Below are positions 18,030 through 28,142 of a stretch of 64,000 nucleotides of DNA, piece by piece (within the stretch, counting starts at the first letter, position 1; the number at the start of each line of letters is the position of its first letter). The stretch covers positions 62,001-126,000 of the forward strand of contig CAMVEL010000002.1 in assembly GCA_947166565.1 (NCBI GenBank), written 5' to 3'. This DNA is from an uncultured Erysipelotrichaceae bacterium. Its GTDB lineage: Bacteria > Bacillota_I > Bacilli_A > RFN20 > CAG-826. The notes under the pieces were generated by a model. The model searched no databases. It was not told the origin of the DNA and was given only the letters and a program-made list of their open reading frames with translations. Made by a program: the position numbers and the translations under genes.

Positions 18030-18904
18030 GAAACGGATTCATTGCCATTTTGGGAAAACCGAATGTCGGGAAAAGCACCCTTTTGAACGCGCTTTTATCG
18101 AAGAAGGTCTCGATTGTCACCCCTAGAGCCCAAACCACGCGCGATTCTATCATGGGCATCCTCACCGAAAAGGATTATCAGATGGTCTTCGTCGATACCC
18201 CGGGCATCTTCTTCGGCAAGCAACGCCTCGACAAGATCATGCGTAAATCCGCCTTCGAATCCGCTAGGGACGTCAATTTGATCCTCTACCTAATCGATGC
18301 CTCGACCCGCAATATCGAAGACGACATCAGGATTTTCAATTCCATACATTCGGAATCGCCCCGCGTTTTCGTCATCAACAAAATCGACTTGATCAGGCCC
18401 GAAAAGGCGATGAAGCTCAAGGAAAAACTAAGGGAATCCCACCCGGATACCCCGATAATCGAGGCTTCCTTCATCGAGAATTTCGGTATCAAGGAAATAA
18501 AGGAAGCGGCCTTGCCCTATTTGGAGGAAGGACCTTTCTTCTTCCCCGAGGATTCCTTGACCGATAAGGACAAAGCCTATCAGGCCAAGGAAGCGATACG
18601 CGAGGTCATGCTCAAGTACCTCCTTGACGAAATCCCCCATCAATCCGCGGTTTTCATTGAATCCATCAAGGAAAAAGAAGGGGAAATCGCCCTTAACGCG
18701 ACGATTGTCACCGAGCGCGACGCCCATAAGGGCATCGTGATAGGAAAAGGCGGGGAGATGATCAAGAAGATCCGCCTTGGGGCGAGCAAGGAACTCGCGA
18801 GGATGTGGCATTTAAGCGTGGAGATGAACCTCAAGGTCATCGTCGACCCCTCATGGAGGGATAATCCCGGGAAGCTCTCCCGTTATGGGTATGGGGAATC
18901 TTGA
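18026..18904 (+). CDS. era: GTPase Era
   Basis: Era couples 16S rRNA maturation to growth. It has a GTPase domain (G1 GKPNVGKST near 9-17, G3 DTPGI, G4 NKID) and a C-terminal KH domain with VIGKGGEMIKKI that binds the 3' end of 16S rRNA. The 292-residue length is normal. It overlaps cdd by four bases and recO by about 20 bases or less, depending on the recO start. Confidence 0.97.
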   Translation: MRNGFIAILGKPNVGKSTLLNALLSKKVSIVTPRAQTTRDSIMGILTEKDYQMVFVDTPGIFFGKQRLDKIMRKSAFESARDVNLILYLIDASTRNIEDDIRIFNSIHSESPRVFVINKIDLIRPEKAMKLKEKLRESHPDTPIIEASFIENFGIKEIKEAALPYLEEGPFFFPEDSLTDKDKAYQAKEAIREVMLKYLLDEIPHQSAVFIESIKEKEGEIALNATIVTERDAHKGIVIGKGGEMIKKIRLGASKELARMWHLSVEMNLKVIVDPSWRDNPGKLSRYGYGES

Positions 18905-19628
18905 TACTTTCAGAATCAAAGGCATCGTCTTGAGGAGGACCGCGGTCAAAGACGCGGATGCGATGGTCAGTTGCATCGGCGAGGACGGCTGTTTTTCCTT
19001 TTACGGAAGAGGGGTCAAGAAGTTAACGAGCAAAAACGGCGCCGCCCTTTCCGAGCTTTCCTATTCGGATTTCCTCCTTATCAAAAGCAAAAACGGGGTC
19101 TACGCCCTTAAGGAAGCCGCGCCCATCGAATCCTATATAAAAGAAGGGGATTTGTCCGCGATCGCCGTCGAGAACTTCCTATGCGAGCTAATAAGCCATA
19201 TTTTCAACGAAGAGGAAACGGAGGGTAAATTCCTCTATCCATATCTAAAAAAGGCTCTAGAGGCCATTAAACAGGGTTTTGAGCCCTTTACCGCGGGCAT
19301 CATCTGCTTCGCGAAGGCCTTGATAGAACTAGGATTAGGCTTGGAAGTCGATTCCTGCGTTAGGTGCAAGGGGAAGAAAGGAATCGTCGGCCTATCGCTT
19401 CTTGACGGGGGCTTTGTCTGCGCGGATTGTTTGTTGGAAGAAGATGTCAAACTCGACCCCTATCTCCTGAAGATCATCCGTTATGTCTTCCGTTGCGGAT
19501 TAGACGATCTATCCCGCGTCCCCTTCAAGAAGGAGGACCTCCTCCCCCTTTACGATTTGCTGGCGACCCATCTTGAAAACGCGACCAATTTCAAGCCTCG
19601 CAGTCTGGAACTATTGAGACAACTTTAA
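18885..19628 (+). CDS. recO: DNA repair protein RecO
   Basis: RecO loads RecA at gaps with RecF/RecR and anneals single strands. The 247-residue protein has an N-terminal OB fold (FRIKGIVLRRTAVKDADAMV) and a zinc site with CVRC and CADC in the middle. ATG at 18885 is taken; ATG at 18891 is also possible since neither has a clear ribosome-binding site and both overlap the end of era. Order era-recO-glyS is typical of Bacilli. Confidence 0.9.
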   Translation: MGMGNLDTFRIKGIVLRRTAVKDADAMVSCIGEDGCFSFYGRGVKKLTSKNGAALSELSYSDFLLIKSKNGVYALKEAAPIESYIKEGDLSAIAVENFLCELISHIFNEEETEGKFLYPYLKKALEAIKQGFEPFTAGIICFAKALIELGLGLEVDSCVRCKGKKGIVGLSLLDGGFVCADCLLEEDVKLDPYLLKIIRYVFRCGLDDLSRVPFKKEDLLPLYDLLATHLENATNFKPRSLELLRQL

Positions 19629-19748
19629 GCGAAAATAGGCTTCACGCGCCCATTTTGCAGAAATTAATCAAAATCTTTCATTTCGGACATTGGAAAATGG
19701 GGATTTTTGGAAATAATTAGTGATTGCATTAGCAACGAGGTAAGAAAT

Positions 19749-21128
19749 ATGTCCGACAAATATTCATTTGAACAAATCACGACCCATCTTCAAACGACGG
19801 GTTATGTATATCAGGGATCCGCGATTTACGGCGGGCTCTCCAACACCTGGGATTATGGCCCCCTCGGGGCGGAGCTTAAGCGCAATATCCGCGACGCCTG
19901 GTGGAAAAGGTTCGTTCAGGAAAGCCCGACCAACGTCGGCATCGACGCGGCCATTTTGATGAACCCCCGCGTATGGGAGGCGACCGGCCACGTCTCGACC
20001 TTCAACGACCCGATGGTCGACTGCAAATGCTGCAAGGCCCGTCATCGCGCGGATAACCTCATTAAATCGGAACATCCCGAAGCCGACGTTGAGGCTATGA
20101 GCTATGAGCAGATGGACGCCTTCATCAAGGAGCACGGCATCACTTGCCCAGAATGCGGCAAAGCCGACTTCACCCCGATTCGCAAATTCAACATGATGTT
20201 CAAGACCCATATAGGCGTGACCGAGGACGCTTCCTCGACCGTCTATCTCCGTCCGGAGACCGCCCAAGGCGTCTTCGTCAACTTCAAAAACGTAGCCCGC
20301 ACGGCCAGAAAGAAGCTTCCCTTCGGCATTTGTAACGCGGGTAAGAGCTTCCGTAACGAGATCACCCCGGGGAATTTCACCTTCCGCACAAGGGAATTCG
20401 AACAGCTCGAAATGGAATTCTTCTGCAAGCCGGGCACCGATCTTGAATGGTTCGAATATTGGAAGGAATATTGCCGTAAGTTCCTCATGTCTTTGGGCGT
20501 GAAGGAGGAGAACCTCCGCTTCCGTGACCACGAACAGGCCGAACTCGCCTTCTATTCGAAGGCCACGACCGACGTCGAATACGATTTCCCGACCCTTGGA
20601 TTCGGAGAAATCCTCGGTGTCGCCGACCGTACCGATTATGACCTCAAGAGGCACATGGAATATTCCAAGGAAGACCTCACCTATTTCGATCCCGACACCA
20701 ACGAGAAATACGTCCCCTATTGCATCGAACCCTCGATGGGACTCGATAGATTGCTCCTCATGGTCGTCATGGATTCCTATGAAGAGGAGGAGCTTGAAGG
20801 CGGCGACAAGCGCGTCGTCATGCATATCTCCCCGGCCCTTGCCCCATATAAGGTCGCGGTCTTACCTTTATCGAAGAAACTTGGCGATAAGGCCCTCGAA
20901 GTCAATTCCCTTCTCTCCAAGAGACTATCTTCCGTCTATGACGAGACCGGTTCCATCGGCAAGAGGTACCGCCGCCAAGACGAGATAGGCACACCATTCT
21001 GCGTGACCGTTGATTTCCAGACCCTAGAAGATGAGACCGTCACTATCCGCGACCGCGATTCGATGGAGCAGATCCGCCTTCCGATCGCCGAATTATCCGA
21101 ATATTTCGCCAAGAAGATTGAGTTCTAA
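19749..21128 (+). CDS. glyS: Glycyl-tRNA synthetase, single-chain (alpha2) type
   Basis: This class II enzyme charges tRNA-Gly. It is the dimeric type with one chain of 459 residues, not the alpha2-beta2 type. Signatures are VYQGSAIYGGLSNTWDYGP at the N-terminus, a zinc site (CKCC and CPEC), motif 2 FRNEITPGNFTFRTREFEQLE and motif 3 PSMGLDRLLL. ATG at 19749 follows GAGGT and gives the usual N-terminus; the frame is open a little further upstream. The 120-base gap before it is too short for a T-box and I see none. Confidence 0.96.
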   Translation: MSDKYSFEQITTHLQTTGYVYQGSAIYGGLSNTWDYGPLGAELKRNIRDAWWKRFVQESPTNVGIDAAILMNPRVWEATGHVSTFNDPMVDCKCCKARHRADNLIKSEHPEADVEAMSYEQMDAFIKEHGITCPECGKADFTPIRKFNMMFKTHIGVTEDASSTVYLRPETAQGVFVNFKNVARTARKKLPFGICNAGKSFRNEITPGNFTFRTREFEQLEMEFFCKPGTDLEWFEYWKEYCRKFLMSLGVKEENLRFRDHEQAELAFYSKATTDVEYDFPTLGFGEILGVADRTDYDLKRHMEYSKEDLTYFDPDTNEKYVPYCIEPSMGLDRLLLMVVMDSYEEEELEGGDKRVVMHISPALAPYKVAVLPLSKKLGDKALEVNSLLSKRLSSVYDETGSIGKRYRRQDEIGTPFCVTVDFQTLEDETVTIRDRDSMEQIRLPIAELSEYFAKKIEF

Positions 21129-21203
21129 TTTCTAGTAATTATCTAGCACTAAATTAGTAGTTAATCCCTATACCTATATATTTATATATAAGAAAGGAGG
21201 CCC

Positions 21204-23033
21204 ATGTATAGTCAGGACTTGATTGATGCAGTCTTGAAAGCCGCAGATATCGTCGACGTTATTTCGGCCTACCTTTCCGTCGAAAAGCATGGCCGCAACT
21301 ATGTCGCGGTCTGCCCTTTCCACGATGACAAAAACCCCTCTCTCCAAATCTCCAAGGACAAGCAGATCTTCAAATGCTTTGCCTGTGGGGCCGGAGGCAA
21401 CGCGATTACCTTCGTCCAACGTTACGATAAGCTCTCCTTCATGGAAGCGGTTCGCAAAGTCGCGGATATCGTCAACTTCAGCGACCCTCGTTTGATCGAT
21501 AACGCCCCCAAGGTCCAAATCGATCCCGCGAAGGAACGTCTATATAATTGCATCAACGACTTGCAAACCTTCTATAAATACGCTTTGTCGATCGATGAAA
21601 GTCAAATCGCCAGGGATTATCTAAAGAATAGGAACATCGATGCCGCGCAGCAAAAGAAATACGGGATCGGCTATTCCCCAAACGATGGAGCCTTGACGAT
21701 CCAATATCTCACAACGCGCGGGCATTCCCTCAAAAGCATTGAGGATATCGGCATCGCCGTCCCAAAAGGGGAAGCGGTCGTCGACGTTAACGCCGGCAGG
21801 CTCATCTTTCCGATCGCGGACCATAACGGCCAGGTAATCGGCTTCTCCGCGAGAAGGTTGGACGGAATCCACGACAAGAAATACGTCAATAGCAAGGAAG
21901 GGCCGATCTTCCATAAGGGAAACGTCCTCTATAACTACCATAACGTCGTCTCATCCGCCAAACACGACGGATACTGCTATATCCTCGAAGGCTTCATGGA
22001 CGTCATGGCCTTGGAGAGGGCCGGTATCCAATCCGCGGTGGCCCTAATGGGCACAGCCCTCACCCAAGACCACGTCGAACTCCTTAAAAAACTTCGATGT
22101 GAACTCCGTATTTGCCTCGATGGCGATGCAGCTGGGCAAGATGGGATGATCAGGATGATCCCCTTACTCCTTAAAAACGGGATATCCTTCCGCTTCGTCG
22201 ATTACGGCAAGGACCTCCGTGACCCCGACGATATCCTCCAACAAGAAGGCAAGGAAGCCCTTAAGGCCAAGATGGAAACCCTGATTGAGCCTCTTGATTT
22301 CCAGCTCAATTACTTCACCAACACCAAAAGGGTCGAGACCAGCGTCGAAAAGCAAAAGCTCATCGAACAATTCCTCCCGACCATCCGCTCCCTCCCCTTT
22401 GGGATAGAGCAGGAGAATTACCTCGCTAAACTCTCCAAGGCCACCGGTTATGAAATCGAGGCCATCAGAAACCTCCTTAACAAGGAGCCAACCCCAACAC
22501 TCACCCGCGAGGAAGCGATTTACCGCGACGCCGTCAAAAAGCGTAGCCTCAACCATCCGGAGAAGAAGGCCCTCAGCCGCCTAGTTAGGGCCGAGCGCAC
22601 CATCCTCTATTACATGATGTATGAAAAGGAGGCCGTCGAATTCTTCAAATCCTCGATTGGCGATTTCCATACCGATTTATACGAAGCGATCGCGATGTAT
22701 ATCCTCGATTATGAGAAAGACCACCCCGGAACGATCGTCGATATCTCCTCCATCACCGCCGCCATGCAATCCAACGACGACGAGAACTCGATGGTCCTAG
22801 TCGACGCGACCTCGCAACTAGCGATGTCCAAGGATTTCCCCGCCTATGACCGCAAAACCCTCGATACCTGCCTTAAGGTCATCGCGGAAGAAGCGGAAAG
22901 CAAGAGGGAGAAGGAGAAAACCAAGGAAGCCATCCGCCAAAGCGATGACCCGAACGCCGCCGCCAAGGCGATCGCGGAATTCGCCAAACGCAAGAAAAGC
23001 CTCGGCGAATGGCCGAAGAAAAACAAGAAATAA
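21204..23033 (+). CDS. dnaG: DNA primase
   Basis: DnaG makes RNA primers for replication. The zinc domain is C37-x2-H40-x17-C58-x2-C61, the TOPRIM core has E262-GFMDV and D306-GDAAG, and a helicase-binding C-terminal part follows to residue 609. A strong AAAGGAGG ribosome-binding site precedes ATG 21204. The gap upstream (21129-21203) is AT-rich with TATATA runs and one TTAGTAG word. It is followed by rpoD as in most Bacilli. Confidence 0.97.
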   Translation: MYSQDLIDAVLKAADIVDVISAYLSVEKHGRNYVAVCPFHDDKNPSLQISKDKQIFKCFACGAGGNAITFVQRYDKLSFMEAVRKVADIVNFSDPRLIDNAPKVQIDPAKERLYNCINDLQTFYKYALSIDESQIARDYLKNRNIDAAQQKKYGIGYSPNDGALTIQYLTTRGHSLKSIEDIGIAVPKGEAVVDVNAGRLIFPIADHNGQVIGFSARRLDGIHDKKYVNSKEGPIFHKGNVLYNYHNVVSSAKHDGYCYILEGFMDVMALERAGIQSAVALMGTALTQDHVELLKKLRCELRICLDGDAAGQDGMIRMIPLLLKNGISFRFVDYGKDLRDPDDILQQEGKEALKAKMETLIEPLDFQLNYFTNTKRVETSVEKQKLIEQFLPTIRSLPFGIEQENYLAKLSKATGYEIEAIRNLLNKEPTPTLTREEAIYRDAVKKRSLNHPEKKALSRLVRAERTILYYMMYEKEAVEFFKSSIGDFHTDLYEAIAMYILDYEKDHPGTIVDISSITAAMQSNDDENSMVLVDATSQLAMSKDFPAYDRKTLDTCLKVIAEEAESKREKEKTKEAIRQSDDPNAAAKAIAEFAKRKKSLGEWPKKNKK

Positions 23034-23070
23034 AGCCATCGCGGAAGAAGGACCGCAACAAAAGATGGCT
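23034..23070 (+). other. Hairpin between dnaG and rpoD
   Basis: Starting at the base after the dnaG stop, AGCCATC-GCGG pairs with CCGC and GATGGCT across short unpaired stretches (23034-23044 with 23053-23070). No T run follows, so it is not a simple terminator. It may set relative dnaG/rpoD levels by mRNA processing, as known for this operon in E. coli. Confidence 0.5.
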
Positions 23071-23104
23071 AAACCTCAACGAATAAAGAAAGGGAGTAAA
23101 AAAC

Positions 23105-24454
23105 ATGCCAGAAAAGAAGAAAGCCGCCAAAAAAGCCAAAGAAGCCGTCGAAAAGGATGATCTCCTCGACGCGGACATCCCCTTTGATGACGAAGACGAA
23201 GACCTCGTTTCTTTGGATACCTTGAAGAAACAGCTTCTCGAGGAAGCGAAAAAGCGTGGTTACCTCAACCTCGATGACGTCTTCGACGCCACCAGAAGGC
23301 TCGACCTCTCCGAAGATGATTTGGAAGGGATGATCGAGTATTTCCGCGCTTCCGGCATCCAAATCGAATCCGATGACGATGAATCCGAAGAAGAACCTGA
23401 AGGCCCAAGCGCCGAGGATCTCGATTCGGAGATGGACCTCGAATCGGAAATGGACGCAGACGAAGACGAGATGGTCGAAGAGGATTCGACCCTCGATGAC
23501 GAAGAGAAGGAAGTGGCCGCGATCAGCGATTTATCAAAGATCTCCATCGGCGAGGTCAAGGTCAACGACTCCGTTAAGATGTATCTTAAGGAAATTGGCA
23601 AAGTCGAGCTCCTTTCCGCTAAGGAGGAGACCGAACTCGCCAAGGCGATCGTCGCCGGCAACGCCCCAGGGGCGACCGAATGGGAAATCGAGGAAGGGCA
23701 AAGGGCCAAAGACCACCTAATCAACGCTAACCTCCGCCTTGTCATCGCCATTGCAAAGCATTATGTCGGTAGGGGCATGCATTTCCTTGACCTTATCCAA
23801 GAAGGCAACATGGGCTTGATAAAGGCCGTCGAGAAATTCGATTACACCAAAGGTTTCAAATTCTCGACCTACGCCACCTGGTGGATCCGTCAGGCCATCA
23901 CCCGCGCAATCGCCGACCAGGCTAGGACCATCCGCATCCCCGTCCATATGGTCGAGACCATCAACAAGATGACCCGCGTCCAACGCCAACTCGTCCAAGA
24001 GCTTGGCCGCGACCCAACGCCAGAGGAAATCTCCGATAAAATGGACGGTTCCCTCTCCCCTGAACGCATCAGGGAGATTCAACGTATCGCTCTTGAACCG
24101 GTTTCTCTAGAAACCCCGATCGGCGAGGAAGACGATTCCCATCTCGGCGACTTCCTTGAGGACAAGGAAGCCCAAAGCCCCGAGGAATACACGACCAAAT
24201 CCTTGCTTAAGGACGAGCTATACGAAATCATGAAGGACCTCACCGACCGTGAGGAAAGGGTCCTCCGCCTCCGTTATGGGCTTGACGATAACCGCCCCCG
24301 CACCCTCGAGGAGGTCGGACGCGAATTCGGGGTCACCCGCGAACGTATCCGTCAAATCGAGGCCAAAGCCATCAGGAAGCTCCGTCATCCGACGAGGGCC
24401 AAGAGGCTTGGCGATTATCGCGACTCCTTCTCAGACGGCTCCGGAAGGCGTTAA
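23105..24454 (+). CDS. rpoD: Primary sigma factor
   Basis: This is the housekeeping sigma-70 (SigA/RpoD). After an acidic N-terminal part of about 150 residues come region 1.2 ([16 protein letters not shown]), region 2 ([19 protein letters not shown], then [13 protein letters not shown]), region 3 and region 4 with [18 protein letters not shown]. The 449-residue length exceeds Bacillus SigA (about 371) mainly because of the Glu/Asp-rich stretch at about 85-140. The ribosome-binding site GGGAG lies about 10 bases before the ATG. Confidence 0.97.
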   Translation: MPEKKKAAKKAKEAVEKDDLLDADIPFDDEDEDLVSLDTLKKQLLEEAKKRGYLNLDDVFDATRRLDLSEDDLEGMIEYFRASGIQIESDDDESEEEPEGPSAEDLDSEMDLESEMDADEDEMVEEDSTLDDEEKEVAAISDLSKISIGEVKVNDSVKMYLKEIGKVELLSAKEETELAKAIVAGNAPGATEWEIEEGQRAKDHLINANLRLVIAIAKHYVGRGMHFLDLIQEGNMGLIKAVEKFDYTKGFKFSTYATWWIRQAITRAIADQARTIRIPVHMVETINKMTRVQRQLVQELGRDPTPEEISDKMDGSLSPERIREIQRIALEPVSLETPIGEEDDSHLGDFLEDKEAQSPEEYTTKSLLKDELYEIMKDLTDREERVLRLRYGLDDNRPRTLEEVGREFGVTRERIRQIEAKAIRKLRHPTRAKRLGDYRDSFSDGSGRR

Positions 24455-24483
24455 AATAGGATAACGAACAAGGAGGAAGCAAA

Positions 24484-25164
24484 ATGGCAACAAACAAGCG
24501 CAACGTCCATAAGGCTTCCTCCTTTTCTTCTACCTTGAACGAGCAGGAATTATTCGCCCTCATCGAAAAAGGCCGCGTCTCCGATTCGCTTGAGGATAAG
24601 GCCAAAGGGCAAGAAGCGGCCTATCTCGTCGCTTCCTCCTATTTCCCTTACGCGGAAGCAACCGTCATCAAGGAATTCTCCGATGTCTGCACCCCGGGAA
24701 CCACCGAGGATTTGTTCCAAGAGGCCAAAATCGCTCTTCTTGAGGCCGCGAATTCCTTCGATTACCGCAAAGGGGCCATTTTCTCGACCTACGCCTACCC
24801 TTGGATCAGGAATTCCTGCAACAATTATTTGAAGAAGCTCCGCCGTAGCCTCAATCGCCCAGACCCTGGCTTTGATAACGGGAATTTCGTCTCCCTAAAT
24901 CAGGATGTCGAGGAAATGGAAGAGGAGAACGAGGAGAACCAAACCGCGAGGTTACAGGCCATCCAGGCGGTTTTGCCTAAACTCACGAGCAAGCAAAAAG
25001 ACGCGATCGGCTATCGTTATGGATTATTCGGAAAGCCCCAGCTCAAAACCTTCGCGGAGATTGGCAACGCGATGGGGATAAGCGACGAAGCCGCGAGGAT
25101 GCATTATCAAGTCGGCATTGGAAAACTGTCTACATTATTAAAGAAAAATAACGATGAATACTAA
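24484..25164 (+). CDS. Second sigma-70-family factor next to rpoD
   Basis: The 226-residue protein has sigma region 2 (DLFQEAKIALLEAANSFDY, FSTYAYPWIRNSCNN) and region 4 (LTSKQKDAIGYRYGLFG, then a helix-turn-helix around TFAEIGNAMGISDEAARMHY). Region 1 and most of region 3 are absent; the linker (about 130-155) is acidic. It resembles RpoD more than an ECF factor in region 2, but the -10-reading residues differ, so it should read other promoters. It begins 30 bases after rpoD with AGGAGG and overlaps trmK by 11 bases. Bacillus has no gene here. Confidence 0.82.
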   Translation: MATNKRNVHKASSFSSTLNEQELFALIEKGRVSDSLEDKAKGQEAAYLVASSYFPYAEATVIKEFSDVCTPGTTEDLFQEAKIALLEAANSFDYRKGAIFSTYAYPWIRNSCNNYLKKLRRSLNRPDPGFDNGNFVSLNQDVEEMEEENEENQTARLQAIQAVLPKLTSKQKDAIGYRYGLFGKPQLKTFAEIGNAMGISDEAARMHYQVGIGKLSTLLKKNNDEY

Positions 25165-25825
25165 TCTTTCCCTTCGTTTAGAGGCGATTGCCAAGATGGT
25201 CCCACCAAGTCGCGGCCTTGCCGATATCGGCTCCGACCATTGTCTTTTGCCCCTATCTTTGGCAAATAGGGAGGATATCGCCTTCCTACAGGCAATCGAC
25301 AATAAACAAGGGCCGTATCAGAATATGGTTAAGGCGGTTAAGGAAGCCCATATGGAGAATCGGATTTCCCTTTCCTTATCCAACGGGCTCGATTGCCTTG
25401 ACGAAAAAGTCGATACCATCGTCCTCGCGGGGATGGGGGGCAAACTTATCGCCGATATCTTGACTCGGGGCAAACGCAACCTCACCCATATCGAATATAT
25501 CCTTCTTGACGCCCATCGCGACCTCCGTTATGTTCGCGAATTCGTCTTGGGGTTAGGTTATGCCATAATCGATGAGAACCTCATCAAGGAGAAGGACCTT
25601 TTCTATTCGATCATCCTCTTCAAAAAGGGGGAAACGCCCATATTGAATGAGGAGGACCTCCTCTTTGGGCCCTTTATCAGAAGGAAAAGAGGGAAGGATT
25701 ATATCGATTTTCTCCTCCAAAACAAAAAGAGGATCGCGAAGATCCTCCAAGGTGATATTTCCCTCAATAACCGTCGTTATTACGATTATCTGCTTAACGC
25801 GATAAACAAGGAATTGTCCGCTTAA
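25154..25825 (+). CDS. trmK: tRNA (adenine-22-N1)-methyltransferase
   Basis: TrmK methylates A22 in tRNA. The Rossmann SAM site ADIGSDHCLLPL is at residues 23-34, with LAGMGGKLI as the second family motif near 92-100. Length 223 is normal and the position after the sigma gene matches Bacillus yqfN. The nif3-type gene that usually follows is missing. The stop overlaps that of convergent ispH within four bases (TTAA at 25822-25825), with no terminator between. Confidence 0.93.
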   Translation: MNTNLSLRLEAIAKMVPPSRGLADIGSDHCLLPLSLANREDIAFLQAIDNKQGPYQNMVKAVKEAHMENRISLSLSNGLDCLDEKVDTIVLAGMGGKLIADILTRGKRNLTHIEYILLDAHRDLRYVREFVLGLGYAIIDENLIKEKDLFYSIILFKKGETPILNEEDLLFGPFIRRKRGKDYIDFLLQNKKRIAKILQGDISLNNRRYYDYLLNAINKELSA

Positions 25826-26688
25826 AGAGAAAGAAGATAGTCTTTCACGGCAAGATAGGTTTCCAAGGAAGTGCTCGCCCCGGTCGCTAAGGCGACGTAG
25901 CAAGAAGAAGAGAGGTCGATGGCCTTAACCGCGTCCAGATTCAAGGCGAGGTAGGCCTTTTTCTTACTCTTAAGGGCGATTTCATATAGCTTCAAGGAAT
26001 TATTCGATGAATTGCTGCCTAGCACGATGACCGTATCGATATCTTCGGGCAGTTCCTTCATGGCTTTTTGCCTCGCGCTTGTCGCAAGGCAACGGAGCTT
26101 CCCTTTCCTTAAAGCGGGATAGAAGGAAGATAGATAAGCCAAGGAAGATTCGATTTCCGTTTCGCTTAAGGTCGTTTGGGAAAGGGCTATCGGGGAATCG
26201 CCCTGGATTTTGTCTTTATCGAATTCATGGCTATGGACATCATAGAAGCAAGCTTCCCTGACGTTGGCCCTGAAGCCTTCCGATTCAAGATGGCCCTTAA
26301 CCCCGAGATAAATAATCTCTTCCTTTTCCTTTATGAGTTTTTTGGCCTCGGCCTCGTTTTCCTTGACGAAAGGGCAGGTCGCATCGATTATCTCCACCCC
26401 GTTTTCCCTTGCGATTTCATCGTAAATCTCGGGGTGGCCATGCGCGGAGAAGATGACCGAATCGCCTTGGCCTAACTTTCTAAGCTGGCTTTCCAAATCC
26501 CCTTTCCTTTCATCAAGAAGGATGAGTCCCGCGTTTTGCAAAAGCTCGATAGTCTCTTCGTTATGGACGAGCATCCCCAAAAGGTATACGCGGCGGTTAG
26601 GGCGATTCCTCTTCGCTTCATAGGCTTTCCTTAAGGCAAGGAGGACGCCCGCGCAATACCCGTATGGCTTGACTTCATAAACCTTCAT
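25822..26688 (-). CDS. ispH: 4-hydroxy-3-methylbut-2-enyl diphosphate reductase
   Basis: IspH performs the last MEP step, making IPP and DMAPP with a 4Fe-4S cluster. The cluster cysteines are C12 (GYCAGV), C105 (DATCPFV) and C200 (LRCLATSARQ). The 288-residue length is normal. It keeps its Bacillus position next to trmK and cshB but is inverted. Together with ispG and dxs in this window it shows that isoprenoids are made by the MEP route. Confidence 0.95.
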   Translation of the reverse strand: MKVYEVKPYGYCAGVLLALRKAYEAKRNRPNRRVYLLGMLVHNEETIELLQNAGLILLDERKGDLESQLRKLGQGDSVIFSAHGHPEIYDEIARENGVEIIDATCPFVKENEAEAKKLIKEKEEIIYLGVKGHLESEGFRANVREACFYDVHSHEFDKDKIQGDSPIALSQTTLSETEIESSLAYLSSFYPALRKGKLRCLATSARQKAMKELPEDIDTVIVLGSNSSNNSLKLYEIALKSKKKAYLALNLDAVKAIDLSSSCYVALATGASTSLETYLAVKDYLLSL

Positions 26689-26771
26689 ATCCTAATTATT
26701 TGCGCCTTTTTCCCAAAAGGGAAGGGCAATAGGGTATAATCCCCCCGAAAAAAGAGAAGGAGGAAGAAAGA

Positions 26772-28142
26772 ATGGGTAGTTTCAAGGAATTCGCCTTAAG
26801 CGAGACGATGATCAACGCGCTTAAGAAACAAGGGTATGTCTCGCCCTCCCCCGTGCAGACTAGGGTCATCCCCAAAGCCCTAAGGGGAACGAGCCTCGTC
26901 TGCCAAAGCGCGACAGGGTCCGGGAAAACCCACGCTTTCCTCATCCCGATCATCTCGCGTCTTGACCTTAACCTTCACCGCCTTCAGGCCATCATCATCG
27001 CCCCTAGCCGCGAACTCGCGAGGCAAATCTATGATTTCACCTTGCCTTTCCGCGACTTTTTCCCTTCCCTCAAGGTAAGGCTATTCACAAGCGAGGTCGG
27101 CAAGGAGCAAAACCAGGAAGGCCTATCGATCTCCCCGCATATCGTAATCGGGACCCCGGGCCGTCTTTCCGCGATGCTTTCGGAAGATTATGAACTCGAT
27201 CTCCATGGGGTCAAAACCCTTGTCCTCGATGAAGCCGACATGCTTATGGAACTAGGCTATTTCGATGAGGTCGATTCCCTTTTCGACAAATTGCCCGAAA
27301 AGATGCAGACGATGGTCTTCTCGGCGACCCTCGAAGAAGGGCTTAAGGCCAAATTAGCCAAATACATCTCCGCGAGCTTCCTCTATGAAGGGGAGGAAGA
27401 CAAAACCGCGAGTTCGGTCTCCCACCACCTCGTCGATATCAAGCACGCGGGGACCGAAGACGCCCTCATCCGTTTCCTTAAGGCTAGGGGAACCTATTTG
27501 GCGATGATCTTCTCTTCCACGAAGGAAGGGGTTAAAAAAGCTTACGAAGCCTTAAAGGCGGCGGGGCTAAATTCCGTCGTCTTCTATGGCGATTTGGACG
27601 AAAGGGAAAGAAGGAAGGCCATAAGGGCCATAAAAAGCAACGCCTATCAGTTCATCGTCTGCAGCGATCTGCTTTCCCGCGGCATCGATATAGCCGATGT
27701 CACCGACGTTATCTCACTTGATTTGCCTAGCGATAACGCCTATTACTACCATCGTGCAGGTCGCACGGGCAGATTCGACCGCCACGGCGATTCCTGGGTT
27801 TTCTATAACCGCGATTCCCTCAAAAAGCCCACCGAGCTTTTGGGGGAAGGGGTCCCTTTCGATTATTATGAACTCAAGGGCGAAACCCTCGTCAAAGACG
27901 AACTCGGCCTCATCAACAAACGCAAATTCACCAACAAGAAGAAATGGGATAACGAGGACGAAGCTAGGGAAATCAAAATCGCGAAGGCCCGCACGAGAAG
28001 CGATAAGGTGAAGCCTGGCTATAAGAGGAAGACCGAACGGGCGATCGAAAGGGTCAAGGGCAAATATCGCCGCAAGGCCATCAAGGAGAATATCCGCAAG
28101 GCCAAAAACGAGGCTTACGCCAAGAAGGCCAAGAAGCAATGA
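26772..28142 (+). CDS. cshB: DEAD-box RNA helicase
   Basis: The 456-residue protein has the motifs in order: Q motif (SPSPVQTRVIP), QSATGSGKT, PSRELARQ, TPGRL, DEAD, SAT and HRAGRTGRF. A basic C-terminal tail (about 370-456) rich in Lys and Arg should bind RNA. The symbol is taken from position: Bacillus has cshB between ispH and nfo. AAGGAGG precedes the ATG, and a TATAAT at 26735-26740 may be its -10, without a good -35. It overlaps nfo by four bases. Confidence 0.9.
   Translation: MGSFKEFALSETMINALKKQGYVSPSPVQTRVIPKALRGTSLVCQSATGSGKTHAFLIPIISRLDLNLHRLQAIIIAPSRELARQIYDFTLPFRDFFPSLKVRLFTSEVGKEQNQEGLSISPHIVIGTPGRLSAMLSEDYELDLHGVKTLVLDEADMLMELGYFDEVDSLFDKLPEKMQTMVFSATLEEGLKAKLAKYISASFLYEGEEDKTASSVSHHLVDIKHAGTEDALIRFLKARGTYLAMIFSSTKEGVKKAYEALKAAGLNSVVFYGDLDERERRKAIRAIKSNAYQFIVCSDLLSRGIDIADVTDVISLDLPSDNAYYYHRAGRTGRFDRHGDSWVFYNRDSLKKPTELLGEGVPFDYYELKGETLVKDELGLINKRKFTNKKKWDNEDEAREIKIAKARTRSDKVKPGYKRKTERAIERVKGKYRRKAIKENIRKAKNEAYAKKAKKQ

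Noticed and set aside
19764-20825. 353-codon minus-strand frame
   Set aside because: It lies wholly inside glyS, which has all its class II motifs; the antisense frame is a by-product of codon bias.
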